From assembly GCA_035628915.1 (NCBI GenBank), contig DASPIW010000061.1, positions 186,001 through 250,000 on the forward strand: a stretch of 64,000 bases of DNA, read 5' to 3'. Positions 50,802 to 59,384 of this stretch are shown here, one piece after another (the first letter of the stretch is position 1; every line of letters begins with the position of its first letter). The notes below the pieces were generated by a model. It was given only the letters and a program-made list of their open reading frames with translations. It made no database searches and was not told the origin of the DNA. The position numbers were made by a program, and so were the translations under genes. This DNA comes from JARBUG01 sp035628915. Lineage in GTDB: Bacteria > Bacillota > Sulfobacillia > Symbiobacteriales > Symbiobacteriaceae.

Positions 50802-52439
50802 TCAAACAAAGACCACCCGGACGGAGTCCTTGTGACAATCGATTGTGACTTCCTGAACAGCGTCCACGAGAAAGGCTCTGCGCTGTTCTTCGGGGACGTA
50901 ATAGAACAGTTCTCGAAACTCCTCCCACGTCGGCATCTCCGCCTCAAAACCGGCGGCAGTCTCAGCCTCATATGCGCCATCAACCTGCTGCAGCCGGTGA
51001 GCCCACATGCCACGGGCTTCAAGGAGTTCTGCCAGGCGAGCCTGGTAGAACCTAACCTGGTCTTCATCCGAGGTTCGTTCCATGGCGACCAGATTTCGCT
51101 GCACGGCTGACTCCGCATAGGCCAACTGCAGTCGTGCAGCCATCCTGGATGCCTCGCTTTCCGCTACGCGCTCCGCCCAAAGCTCCTGAATGGCTTGATG
51201 CACGTCAATGATATCTGCGGATTGCAGCCTATGGTAGCAGGCCTTCAGAACAGCATCTTCAACGGCAGACTTATCGATGTTCCGCTTGGCATGACACCCA
51301 TCGGCCACCAGCCCATTCTGACAGTAGTAGTTCCGAAAGTGGTAGACCGCGGTTTCACCGCCCTTCGCCTTATGCTTTCGTACGAAGTGACGAGATGACA
51401 AGAGGCGACCGCACTCTCCGCACCGGACAAGCCCCGCGAGAAGGTTTGGGCTCTCATAGTGACGAGAGGGGGCGGCGCCCGGTATCCGCCTCTTCTCAAT
51501 TCGCCTCTCACGGAGGTGCTCCCATACGGACTCGGAGATCAGGACCGGAAGGTGGTCAAAACGTTCTTCTAGCCTGACGGTGTTCTCGCAGGACTCGGTA
51601 TCCCCAAGAATGCTGAGACTGAGGTAGCCACAGTACGTACGGTTCGACAACACCTTGAGTACGGCCTGGCGGGTCCATCCAAACCCCCGGCGTGAACACG
51701 GCAGACTTTCGTTGAGGCGCCTCGCAATTCGGGTGGCTCCCAGCCTCTCTTCCATCGCAAGGCGGAAAATCTCCCTCACAACCGGGGCTTCATCGGGGTG
51801 CAACGTGATCTCTCCGCTGGGATCTCGGGTGAGCCCATACGGCGGCCTACCGCCAATCCACTCCCCATTCTGAAACCTAGCCACAATGCTGTCGCGGACG
51901 CGAATGCTGATCAGTTCTGCCTCGAGCTCTGACCACAGACTCATCAAGGCCTCCTGGAACTTGCCGTAAATGCCTTGCCCGATTGGTGGCTCGTGTGCGC
52001 AGGTGAACACAATTTCAACGCCGTACTTGATGCAGGTTTTCAGGAAGTGGAGCCACTCCCCCGAAACGCGCGCGACGCGATCGCGCTTGTACACATAAAT
52101 GGTACCGATCATGCCCTTTCGGATATCATCCAATAGGACCCTGACGCCACCACGCTGGTCGAAGGACAGCCTGGTTGCAGATTTTGCCGGATCGACGTAC
52201 AAGACCGATACAGGGCGACCGTCGCGTTGAGCTTGCTTGATTGCTGTGTCAATTTGCTGCGACAAGCTGCCGCCTTCTTTGAGTTGGTCGCCGGTGGACA
52301 CTCGAGCGAACACCGCACACAACTTACCTGACTCCGGTTCTCCGATGCAGTGTTTCCCCGCGGACAAATGCTCCCACCGGTCATCGCAGTGCACCGATAC
52401 ATGCGCCAGCGGTCGTTCCATTCCGTTCAAGACACTCAT
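50802..52439 (-). CDS. large serine recombinase (rec3)
   Basis: 545 residues. The resolvase domain begins LCAVFARVSTGDQLKEGGSL, with the Ser of RVST as the predicted nucleophile and KRDRVARVSGEWL as the DRxxR-type region. The recombinase domain includes RPPYGLTRDPSGEIT and NRTYCGYLSLSIL. A zinc ribbon (LVRCGECGRLLSS, then YYCQNGLVADGC) and an alpha-helical C-terminal part follow. The start ATG at 52439 overlaps the stop of a small upstream gene (ATGA), and a terminator follows, so it forms a three-gene unit with the genes to 53096. An N-terminal extension of about 40 residues before the resolvase core is present. Confidence 0.9.
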   Translation of the reverse strand: MSVLNGMERPLAHVSVHCDDRWEHLSAGKHCIGEPESGKLCAVFARVSTGDQLKEGGSLSQQIDTAIKQAQRDGRPVSVLYVDPAKSATRLSFDQRGGVRVLLDDIRKGMIGTIYVYKRDRVARVSGEWLHFLKTCIKYGVEIVFTCAHEPPIGQGIYGKFQEALMSLWSELEAELISIRVRDSIVARFQNGEWIGGRPPYGLTRDPSGEITLHPDEAPVVREIFRLAMEERLGATRIARRLNESLPCSRRGFGWTRQAVLKVLSNRTYCGYLSLSILGDTESCENTVRLEERFDHLPVLISESVWEHLRERRIEKRRIPGAAPSRHYESPNLLAGLVRCGECGRLLSSRHFVRKHKAKGGETAVYHFRNYYCQNGLVADGCHAKRNIDKSAVEDAVLKACYHRLQSADIIDVHQAIQELWAERVAESEASRMAARLQLAYAESAVQRNLVAMERTSDEDQVRFYQARLAELLEARGMWAHRLQQVDGAYEAETAAGFEAEMPTWEEFRELFYYVPEEQRRAFLVDAVQEVTIDCHKDSVRVVFV

Positions 52440-52798
52440 CTACCCCGCTCCCCCTTCAGCCCCTGGCTCACGGGAGTTCCGGATTCAGGAATCCCCGAAT
52501 GGCCCTTACCGGCCTGCTGCTGCTTGGCGGCGAGCAGGATGCGAGCGAACGCTTTGATCCACTGACGGGGAATGCCTGCAGCACCACCCGAAGTCACGGT
52601 TACTTCAGCAAACGCTTTCAACCGACATGGTCGGGAATTCGCGATCTCCAGCACCCCCTGCCCCTTCTTATTTGTGACCAGCACATGTGTATCAAACCTG
52701 GCGTTCGTCCTTTCTGCCCGTTCAAGGAGAATCTGACGCGACGTTCGGTCAAGCTTGTCCGTCGGCTGGCGGCCGTGCGTGCAGAATCTCACGCTCAT
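52436..52798 (-). CDS. small unknown coupled to rec3
   Basis: 120 residues from ATG 52798; its stop overlaps the rec3 start as ATGA, a sign of translational coupling. Charged and basic, with RTSRQILLERAERTNARFDT, then VLVTNKKGQGVLEIANSRPC and FARILLAAKQQQAGKGHSG. No domain recognised. Small basic proteins encoded just upstream of serine integrases can be directionality factors or DNA-binding helpers; this role is by position only. The upstream gene overlaps its start by about 50 bases. Confidence 0.5.
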   Translation of the reverse strand: MSVRFCTHGRQPTDKLDRTSRQILLERAERTNARFDTHVLVTNKKGQGVLEIANSRPCRLKAFAEVTVTSGGAAGIPRQWIKAFARILLAAKQQQAGKGHSGIPESGTPVSQGLKGERGR

Positions 52799-53096
52799 CC
52801 AGCGGGACGGTGGCGACCCTGTACAGGCGGTTCCGATCTGTCAGCAGGAGCGGCAACGGGCCGGAGTGAAGGTACTCCGCAATCTTCCACCCTTGCGACA
52901 TTGTTGTGATCAGGAAGGGGTGGCCCGGCAGATCCAGTTCAAAGCCGCCACCTATCGAGCGGACACCAACCCCTGCAAGCCGAAAGATCCCCGGCGGGAG
53001 GATCCTGCGCACGTTGACCACGGTGAGGCAGATGCCGACTCTCGCCTTGTGCACGCTGAACACCAGGAGCCGGGTCGATTCCGAATGGCGGGCCAC
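52749..53096 (-). CDS. small unknown, paralogue of the protein at 53776
   Basis: About 115 residues from GTG 53096, behind GGGGGGAAGAG; the frame extends to 53144. Strands alternate (TRLLVFSVHKARVGICLTVV, FLITTMSQGWKIAEYLHSGP, LLLTDRNRLYRVATV) as in a small beta-barrel. The protein ending at 53776 has the same order: RLLVLSVRTVNGKLRMVVPT ... RPRLVLTPYQRQFLRAQLA ... LVTLLDHNGRFRTQLLL. Two diverged copies upstream of different recombinase or regulator genes suggest a module component. No known family. Confidence 0.5.
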   Translation of the reverse strand: MARHSESTRLLVFSVHKARVGICLTVVNVRRILPPGIFRLAGVGVRSIGGGFELDLPGHPFLITTMSQGWKIAEYLHSGPLPLLLTDRNRLYRVATVPLDEREILHARPPADGQA

Positions 53097-53220
53097 CTCT
53101 TCCCCCCTCCCTGCAGGACTCGGGCGCGATTCCGGGTGAAACAAATGCCTGGACAGTGCGATCTGCGACCATCAACAGAAAATGGTAGAATGGTGCTGCC
53201 CTCTGCGACAGGAGATCACC

Positions 53221-53517
53221 ATGCCGAGTCGAGACAGAAGACGGGCTAACCCCAACCCCGCTACAGGCCCCAATTCGAGCCGGTGCGCGGAACTCATACA
53301 AGACATAACCTGGATCGGCCGCCCCAATCGTAGCGTCGGCCTACGTGTATCATACATGCCCGTGCTTCTTGGAAGGCTGATGCCGACCTCTGTTCCCACG
53401 ATGGAGTGGTCTCCCCCCCGGTCCATTATGCGTGAAACATGTCACCGAGCCCCCGGTGTGGCAGCCGCCCCTCGTGTGGCACCACCTGCCTGCTGGACCC
53501 AATCCCGACAACCTTAG
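53221..53517 (+). pseudogene. remnant related to the XRE regulator N-terminus
   Basis: ATG 53221 behind CAGGAG encodes PSRDRRRANPNPATGPNSSR, whose beginning parallels the N-terminus of the XRE regulator at 53514-53840 (PKLDRRRVNPSPANIVGPRV). The remainder has no helix-turn-helix and little protein character, so it looks like a decayed or rearranged copy on the opposite strand. Its 5' region faces the small genes ending at 52749. Confidence 0.35.
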
Positions 53518-53840
53518 GTCTCGGCCATGGCCCCGTTCTCATTGAGGTCGGTGGCCTCCTTTGAAGCCACATGGAGCAGATAGTCGGTCGGAACGTGCAG
53601 CGCCAGCGCAAGTGCACGCACCTCGTAGTCCCACACCGGCCGCTTTCCCGACTCCAGGCGACTGATGTCAGACTGGTCTAGGTGAAACGGGATGCCGGGA
53701 TATATCCGCTCAAGCTCTTCTTGCACCGTGGCGGCGAGCACCGCCTGCGACAGGCCACCCTCCAGACGGGTGGCCTTAACTCGTGGCCCTACGATATTCG
53801 CCGGACTTGGATTGACCCGGCGCCGGTCCAGTTTTGGCAC
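53514..53840 (-). CDS. XRE-family helix-turn-helix regulator
   Basis: 108 residues from GTG 53840, behind GGAGTGG. The helix-turn-helix is IVGPRVKATRLEGGLSQAVL ... LDQSDISRLESGKRPVWDYE, with SGKRP marking the end of the recognition helix and VRALALALHVPTDYLL as the closing helix. Small XRE proteins of this kind are lysogeny or toxin-antitoxin repressors and likely bind an operator near their own promoter. It follows a 53776-54282 frame with which its start overlaps. It lies between recombinase units and probably regulates one of them. Confidence 0.82.
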   Translation of the reverse strand: MPKLDRRRVNPSPANIVGPRVKATRLEGGLSQAVLAATVQEELERIYPGIPFHLDQSDISRLESGKRPVWDYEVRALALALHVPTDYLLHVASKEATDLNENGAMAET

Positions 53841-54282
53841 TATGGTTCCACTCCGGTGTAACCCCTGCTGCGGAGCACGGGGCGTCTTTGTGGAAAGTAT
53901 TCCCCAGACCGGTTGCAATAGCCAAGCTCAGATCGTCCTGAAGGGCCCCGCATAGCAAGAGTTGAGTGCGGAAGCGACCGTTATGGTCGAGGAGTGTGAC
54001 CAGTTGCGGTCCGTCAGCCAGTTGTGCCCGGAGGAACTGGCGCTGATATGGGGTCAGGACAAGCCGGGGCCGCCCGAGGTCCTCCAACACCAAGTCTCCT
54101 TCTTTCCATGATGCCGGCCAGGAGCCCCCTGCCCCTGAATATCCGCCCAGAGTGGGGACGACCATGCGCAACTTCCCATTGACCGTCCTGACTGAAAGAA
54201 CAAGCAATCGTAGTCCAACCGCCGCAGGAATGCCGCAGTCACCTCCTTCCAAACTGCGAGCCGGTTTGCTGACGCCCGGCAC
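53776..54282 (-). CDS. small unknown upstream of the XRE regulator
   Basis: Up to 168 codons; the real start is uncertain, because the strong AAGGAGGTGA site at about 54236-54245 is not followed by an in-frame ATG or GTG. The convincing part is RLLVLSVRTVNGKLRMVVPT, SWKEGDLVLEDLGRPRLVLT and QLVTLLDHNGRFRTQLLLCG, the same strand pattern as the protein at 52749-53096. The last 40 codons overlap the XRE gene and may be read-through. A small beta-fold protein coupled to a regulator; no known function. Confidence 0.45.
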   Translation of the reverse strand: MPGVSKPARSLEGGDCGIPAAVGLRLLVLSVRTVNGKLRMVVPTLGGYSGAGGSWPASWKEGDLVLEDLGRPRLVLTPYQRQFLRAQLADGPQLVTLLDHNGRFRTQLLLCGALQDDLSLAIATGLGNTFHKDAPCSAAGVTPEWNHSAKTGPAPGQSKSGEYRRATS

Positions 54283-54553
54283 TCAATATGTGTATCACCC
54301 ATGCGGTTGACTGTACATGATCAATACCTGGAATATTAATTGGCTGAATTTGAACCATGTGCACCTGGAGTTTGTGTGATATACATACAAAAGCCGGTCG
54401 CCCGCTCTCCGAGGTGGTCGTGACAACCGCCTCGTGAAGGAACGACCGGCATCGGACCGGAATTCGCCGCGGGCGGAGCTGTGAGTGCACCGCAGCTTTA
54501 CTGGCCCGAGGTGGATCTCCTGCTTGTAGCTCGTCTCGCCTACTCAGGGTCGT
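54283..54553. promoter_or_regulatory. AT-rich intergenic region with nested inverted repeat
   Basis: Contains TTGACTGTACATGATCAATA and nearby AATATTAATTGG (54306-54345), an AT-rich core suited to promoters of the divergent genes. Further on, CCGGTCG (54394-54400) and CGACCGG (54443-54449) flank an inner GAGGTGGT/ACCGCCTC stem, a large nested palindrome of unknown role. It lies between the minus-strand small gene and the plus-strand recombinase module. Confidence 0.45.
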
Positions 54554-54590
54554 CCACCTCCCTCACCGGCATACGGTGAAGCGGAGGTGG
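54554..54590 (+). promoter_or_regulatory. conserved hairpin before rec4 leader ORF
   Basis: The outer stem CCACCTC (54554-54560) with GAGGTGG (54584-54590) is identical to that at 4251-4287. The inner stem is TCACCG (54563-54568) with CGGTGA (54574-54579), against CCACCG/CGGTGG at the first site: a compensating pair change. The loop GCATA is conserved. The 3' arm contains the GGAGGTGG ribosome site of the leader ORF at 54596, so folding could hide it. Confidence 0.7.
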
Positions 54591-54595
54591 TTCCT

Positions 54596-54796
54596 TTGAG
54601 CGCCCCAAGCCGTGAGGTCCTTCTCCGCGTCCTGAGATGGCTAGACGAAGAGGTGCAAGCCGTTGTCCAGCAGCCGACTGTCAGTTGTGATTTACCTGCG
54701 CGTGTCGACAGAAGAGCAGGCCAGGAAGGGATTCAGCCTGCCCGACCAGCGGGATGCTTGCCGGGCACGAGCCAAGGAGATTGCCCGAGGGGCTGA
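54596..54796 (+). CDS. small leader ORF overlapping rec4 start
   Basis: 66 codons from TTG 54596, placed five bases after GGAGGTGG. It begins SAPSREVLLRVLRWLDEEVQ, matching the leader ORF at 4293. After about 25 codons the similarity ends, and the frame runs on inside the recombinase gene in another frame. The conserved block is helical and basic-amphipathic. It probably acts in cis by coupling or attenuation, or is joined to the recombinase by frameshifting; the sequence alone does not decide. Confidence 0.5.
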   Translation: MSAPSREVLLRVLRWLDEEVQAVVQQPTVSCDLPARVDRRAGQEGIQPARPAGCLPGTSQGDCPRG

Positions 54797-56270
54797 TGTT
54801 AGCGGCGTCAACGTTGACATACAAGAGTTTGTCGACACCTTTGGCGGCGATGTTCTGGAGCGCCCCGTTCTCGAGGACCTGCGCACATATGTGCGAATAA
54901 ACAAGCCCGACTGGTTCATCTGCATGGACCCGGATCGCTTCTCACGAAACCTTACTGCCCAGCTCATTGCCACGGACGAGATCGAAAAAGCCGGCACCCA
55001 GCTCGCCTTTGTGCAGCACAACTACGAAAAGACGGCCGAGGGGCGGCTGTTCTACCAGCTCCGTGGCGCTGTCGCGGAGTTTGAAAAGGCGAAAATCCTG
55101 GAGCGCACTGCCCGCGGCAAACGGCGAAAGCTTAGGGACGGTGGGCGCTCAAACGGTGCCGCCCCCTTCGGATACCAGCACAATATCGAGACGGACGAGT
55201 TGGCGGTGTACGAGCCGGAGGCCCAGTGGGTTCGCCTGATGTTCCAGTGGGTCGCTGATGAACACCTCACGTTCTATCAGATCGTCCGTCGCCTTCGGGA
55301 ACTGGGGGTGGCAACGAAGAAAGGTGGTGTCTGGCGCGAAGCGACGGTGACCTATATCCTCAGAAACACTACGTATGTCGGGCAAATGGTGTGCAATCGC
55401 TATGATTCGGTGGGCATGGGTGCTTACCGGCGTCTTCCGAAGAACAAACGGGAGGTCATGACCTACAGAGAACGACCGGAAAGCGACTGGATCATCGCAC
55501 CAGTCCCTGCCATCATCGAACAGACCATGTTTGATACAGTCCAACGACTCCTGGAAACGTACGGCCGCCAGGGGCCGCGTAATTCGTACCTTCTCAGTGC
55601 ACTGCTTCGATGCGGTCGCTGCGGATCCAGCATGGCATACAACAAGAAGCGTCAGGGGCGCAACGGCCCCGGCGCCGCTTACCTCCGTTGTAACCGGCGT
55701 TTTTCGGATCTCCGCCACTATGCAGACCCCACCCGATGCCCAATGCCGCACATGCGTGCTGAAAAGATTGAGCAAGGGATCTGGGAGACGGTTTGCGGGT
55801 GGCTGGTGGATCCGGGCCTTCTTGAGGAATACCTGCAGCAACATCAGTCTGACGGTGGACCTAAAACCGATCAACTGCAGACTATTGCCGAAGAAATAGC
55901 TGTGCTGGAACAACAACTGGCCGATAAGCAGAACGAGCAAGTCGTTATCATTCATAAGCAGATGAAGAAACTCTTAACAGAGAAGATGGCTGACAAGCTG
56001 CTGGCCACTGCGGTTGAGCAGGTCGAGGGGTTGGAGGCACGCCTCGCCGAAACGAGGAAGCGGTCCAGCCAACTTCAGGCCCACTTGGCGTCACTTCAGG
56101 ACGTCCGTCACCAGCTTCAGGTCATTCCCCAGGCCCTGGCCGCGAAGCACTCGGATATCGCCGCAAAGCTCGCTCAGCTGAACGACGAGCAGAGGGCTGA
56201 GTTGATCAGACAGGTCGTGAGGGCGGTCATTATCAACGAGGACCGGACGTGGACCATCATCCCGTATTAG
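54663..56270 (+). CDS. large serine recombinase (rec4), paralogue of rec1
   Basis: 535 residues. VVIYLRVSTEEQARKGFSLP (catalytic Ser in RVST), DPDRFSRNLTAQLI and NGAAPFGYQHN are nearly identical to rec1, as is the zinc ribbon LLRCGRCGSSMAYNKKRQGR with CNRR and CPMP. The coiled coil (about residues 405-500) is longer than in rec1. The TTG at 54663 is a possible start; GTG codons just before VVIYLR are alternatives. The leader hairpin and small ORF upstream match those of rec1. Immediately after its stop the remains of a beta-propeller gene begin, so this gene probably marks the right end of an inserted element. Confidence 0.93.
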   Translation: MSSSRLSVVIYLRVSTEEQARKGFSLPDQRDACRARAKEIARGADVSGVNVDIQEFVDTFGGDVLERPVLEDLRTYVRINKPDWFICMDPDRFSRNLTAQLIATDEIEKAGTQLAFVQHNYEKTAEGRLFYQLRGAVAEFEKAKILERTARGKRRKLRDGGRSNGAAPFGYQHNIETDELAVYEPEAQWVRLMFQWVADEHLTFYQIVRRLRELGVATKKGGVWREATVTYILRNTTYVGQMVCNRYDSVGMGAYRRLPKNKREVMTYRERPESDWIIAPVPAIIEQTMFDTVQRLLETYGRQGPRNSYLLSALLRCGRCGSSMAYNKKRQGRNGPGAAYLRCNRRFSDLRHYADPTRCPMPHMRAEKIEQGIWETVCGWLVDPGLLEEYLQQHQSDGGPKTDQLQTIAEEIAVLEQQLADKQNEQVVIIHKQMKKLLTEKMADKLLATAVEQVEGLEARLAETRKRSSQLQAHLASLQDVRHQLQVIPQALAAKHSDIAAKLAQLNDEQRAELIRQVVRAVIINEDRTWTIIPY

Positions 56271-56292
56271 CCCGGGACCGTCGTGCAAAAAC

Positions 56293-57036
56293 AAAACACT
56301 CAACGGCATCTACTGGAACCGGCTGAGCCGGCGCACCGGGTGGGGCCAGTGGCGGGAGATTCCCGGCGAAGGCCGCACCACGGCAGGCCCCATGGCGGTA
56401 GAGTTCGGCGGCCGTATGCACGTCTTTGTGCGGGGCACCGACAACCGTATCTACCAGACTACACATCAGGGCGGCAACAACTGGACGGCCTGGGCGCAGG
56501 TTCCGGGCAACGCCACCACCCCCAGCGGCCCCCGGGCCGCGGTCCACGGCGGTGTGCTATACCTCTTCATCCGGGCCGACAACAACGACATCCTCTACCA
56601 GCGGTACGATGGCCAGTGGCGCGGCTGGCGCCGGCTGCCCGGCGGCGGCAAGACCCCGGACTCCCCGTTCCCCGTCTCCTTCGGCGGCAACCTCCGGGTC
56701 TATGTCCGCGGCACCGACAACCGCATCTACGGCGCCGTCATGGTGCGTGACGGCCAGTGGACCCGCTGGGACGAAATCCCCGGCGGCGGTCTGACGCCCT
56801 CCGCCCCCTGGGCTGCCGTTTATCGCAACAACCTGTACCTCTTCGTGCGCGGCACGGACGACGGCATCTACCTGAATATCCGCACGCCCCAGGGCCGCTG
56901 GACCAACTGGCGCCAGATGCCAGGCGGTGGCCGCACCCCTTCCGGCCCTTCTGCCATCCGGTTCGCCAACCGGCTCTACGCCATCGTGCGCGGCACCGAC
57001 AATGGCATCTACACGTCGATTCGCACCCGGCGGTAA
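56293..57036 (+). pseudogene. 5'-truncated beta-propeller (lectin-like) gene
   Basis: The open frame runs from 56293, 23 bases after rec4, without a natural start: NGIYWNRLSRRTGWGQWREI, then five repeats of about 48 residues of the type VRGTDNRIYQTTHQGGNNWT, W-x-x-(L/V/I)PGGG-x-T-P-S-x-P. This is a PLL/tachylectin-like propeller blade series, in which Asn/Asp-rich turns bind sugars. The first ATG in frame (56392) lies within a blade and has no ribosome site. The N-terminus, probably including a signal peptide, is missing, apparently because the recombinase element is inserted in the gene. The remaining part would not be exported. It converges on an SLH protein gene. Confidence 0.75.
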
Positions 57037-57043
57037 CGCAATC

Positions 57044-57076
57044 AGCGGGGGAGCTCCCATCAGGAGCACCCCCGCT
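57044..57076. terminator. bidirectional terminator between convergent genes
   Basis: AGCGGGGG (57044-57051) pairs with CCCCCGCT (57069-57076), and inner GCTCC/GGAGC extends it. TTATTTC follows a few bases on. It separates the propeller remnant and the SLH gene. Confidence 0.75.
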
Positions 57077-57080
57077 GCCG

Positions 57081-59384
57081 TTATTTCTCCAGCATGAGCA
57101 GATTGTGGACCAGAATCGCCGCCTCGGCCCGGATGACCGGCTCGTCTTCCCGGAAGAACGGGCTGTCCCAGACGGGCGTGGGCGCCTCCGGCCCGATCAG
57201 CCGGCGGGTGCGGGCCAGACGGGCGTACGCCGCATACCAGGCGTCGGTCTGCATATCGACATAGGGTTCAGCGCCGCCGGGCGGGAAGATGCCGATGCCT
57301 GCCCGTACCGTCATGAGGATCTTTACGGCCTGGGCCCGGGTCAGGGGCGCATCGGGCCGGGCGGTGCCGTCCGGGAAGCCGGTGATCGCTTTCAGGCGGA
57401 AGGCCGGCTGCAGGTAGCCCAGCCGTGTGGCCCAGTGTCCGGTTGCGTCCGGGAACGGCTGGGCGGCGTCCGGCTCGGGCTGCTCCCCGACGGCCAGCAT
57501 GAGCATTTTGGCAAACTCCGCCCGGGTCACGGGCTGTTCGGGGCGGAAGGCGCCGTCAGGATACCCCGAAACCACGCCCCGCTCGCCAAGTACTTCAGCG
57601 GCCCGGCAGGCCGGATAGGTCGCCGGCAGGTCGGCAAACCGGGCGCCGCACGGGGGGGCGGCCAGGCTGCCGTCGTAGCTGAGCAGATTGGGCCGGGGGG
57701 CCGTGCTGTCAAGGCCCAGGTACCGGCCGTTTGCCCGGGCCAGCTGCGCCATGCGGCCAAAGGCCCGGGGCTGCTCCGTCCAGGCCCCACCGTCCGGCGA
57801 AGTCATGACCGGCCCCTCGCCCCCGGCGGCCACAAACTGCCCTTCCTCAAAGAGCAGCCGGCCCGGCGCCCGGAACGTGGCTTCGCTGCGCGCCGATGCG
57901 TCCCACCTGACGGCGTCGGTCGAGACGAGCAGGGTGCCGTTCCGCCCCAGGGCGACGAACCGCCCGTTGCCAAAGGCGACGCTGGTCAGCTCTTCCCCGG
58001 CGTCGGCCCGCTCTTCCCACTCCAGGCCGTCCTTGGAGGTGAAGAGCTTGCCCGACTCGCTGACGCTGACGAAGATGTCGTCGCCGTATGCGAGGTCGGA
58101 GAGCTCGCGTGTGCCGCTGAACACCTTCCACTTGTCCCCGTCCTCGGATACGGCCCACCCGGAGCCCACCGCCACAAAACGGCCGTTGCCGTAAGCGAGG
58201 CCCGTTACCGATGCCAGAGCGGTTCCGCTGGCCGTCCACGACTCCCCGTCATGGGAGGTCCAGACCTGCCCGCCGCCCGCGCCGACATACCCGCCGGCTG
58301 ACCGGATAACCCGCTGGGGGAGGCCCCGCCCATCCAGCGTGCGAATGCGGGGGACCCACCTGTAGCCGTCCAAGGACGTATACATCATCTCCTGGTCGAA
58401 TCCGATGAAGAGATTACCGGCCGACTGGATCGACTCCAGCCGGGGAATGAAGCTCTCGACCGGAGAGAGCCACCGGACGCCGTCCGGGCTGACGCGAAGC
58501 AGACCGCCCACGCCGGCGTATACGAAGCCGCCGGGCCCGTAGGCGACGCCACCGGAGCCGCTCGGGACCTTCTCGGTCAGCTCCCAGGCCTCCCCGTCAG
58601 CCGACCAGGCCAGGCCACTGCTCGTGAGTCCGACGAAGCGCCCGCCGCCAAAGGTGGCCGAAACCCAGATTCCCGGGCCTGCACCGGATTTGCGACGCCA
58701 TTCGATGCCGTCAGTGGAGGCGTATACCCGGCCGCCGGTCCGTGCAAAAGCGAGGAACCGGCCGTTGCCGTAAGCGACGGCCACCATATCATCATCCCCG
58801 GCGGAACGGGGCGCCCATGTGACTCCGTCTGCAGACGCGACGAGCGTCCCGCCATCCCCTACAGCAATGTACTGCCCGCCGCCGTATGTAACGTCGCGCA
58901 GGGGTTCTGAAGCGCCGGTCTTGCTCTCCTCCCACCGGAGGCCGTCGGCGGAGCGAACGGCCTGCCCGCCTGTGCCAACGGCCACAAACCCGCTTTCGCC
59001 ATAGGCCACGCCCAAGAGAGGGAAGGTTGTGGCTGCCTTCGCCGCCACCCAGGTCGCCGCATCGCTTGACGTCATGATGGTGCCCTGATCTCCCACGGCC
59101 ACATATCGGCCGTTTCCGGCGGCGACGGCGAACAGGGAGGCGCGTCTCCAGTACGGCCGCAAGGTCCACTCCTTTCCGTCGGCGGAAGTGACGATGGTGC
59201 CCCCGTACCCGACCGCCACATACTGCCCCTCACCGTAAGCGATCTCCGCCAGCCCCTCGCCTTGCGGCAGCGGGGCGATCCAGTTCCACTCCCCGGGCCT
59301 GGCCGCTCCCCTCGCCGGCAGCACCGCAAATACCAGCAGCAGAAAGGCCGCCAGCATGCCCGCCTTTCGCATGATGCGCGCCAA
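57081..59384 (-). CDS. S-layer (SLH) anchored BNR/WD-like propeller protein
   Basis: 767 residues from TTG 59384, behind GGAGG. A signal peptide is visible (MRKAGMLAAFLLLVFAVLPA, then RGAARPG). The body is 12 or so repeats of the type YGxGxFVAVGxxGxxxxSxDGxxWxxR (YGEGQYVAVGYGGTIVTSAD and others), a BNR/sialidase-like beta-propeller. The C-terminal 190 residues form three SLH motifs: FADLPATYPACRAAEVLGER and GYPDGAFRPEQPVTRAEFAK, FPDATGHWATRLGYLQPAF with GFPDGTARPDAPLTRAQAVK, and VDMQTDAWYAAYARLART with REDEPVIRAEAAILVHN. These bind secondary cell-wall polymer, so it is a cell-surface protein. Its ligand or substrate is not evident. Confidence 0.9.
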   Translation of the reverse strand: MARIMRKAGMLAAFLLLVFAVLPARGAARPGEWNWIAPLPQGEGLAEIAYGEGQYVAVGYGGTIVTSADGKEWTLRPYWRRASLFAVAAGNGRYVAVGDQGTIMTSSDAATWVAAKAATTFPLLGVAYGESGFVAVGTGGQAVRSADGLRWEESKTGASEPLRDVTYGGGQYIAVGDGGTLVASADGVTWAPRSAGDDDMVAVAYGNGRFLAFARTGGRVYASTDGIEWRRKSGAGPGIWVSATFGGGRFVGLTSSGLAWSADGEAWELTEKVPSGSGGVAYGPGGFVYAGVGGLLRVSPDGVRWLSPVESFIPRLESIQSAGNLFIGFDQEMMYTSLDGYRWVPRIRTLDGRGLPQRVIRSAGGYVGAGGGQVWTSHDGESWTASGTALASVTGLAYGNGRFVAVGSGWAVSEDGDKWKVFSGTRELSDLAYGDDIFVSVSESGKLFTSKDGLEWEERADAGEELTSVAFGNGRFVALGRNGTLLVSTDAVRWDASARSEATFRAPGRLLFEEGQFVAAGGEGPVMTSPDGGAWTEQPRAFGRMAQLARANGRYLGLDSTAPRPNLLSYDGSLAAPPCGARFADLPATYPACRAAEVLGERGVVSGYPDGAFRPEQPVTRAEFAKMLMLAVGEQPEPDAAQPFPDATGHWATRLGYLQPAFRLKAITGFPDGTARPDAPLTRAQAVKILMTVRAGIGIFPPGGAEPYVDMQTDAWYAAYARLARTRRLIGPEAPTPVWDSPFFREDEPVIRAEAAILVHNLLMLEK

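Noticed and set aside
54594..56270. Considered that the small leader ORF is the true N-terminus of rec4 without frameshift
   Set aside because: It is in a different frame from the recombinase and the frames do not join without an indel. The resolvase domain is complete from VVIYLRVST.
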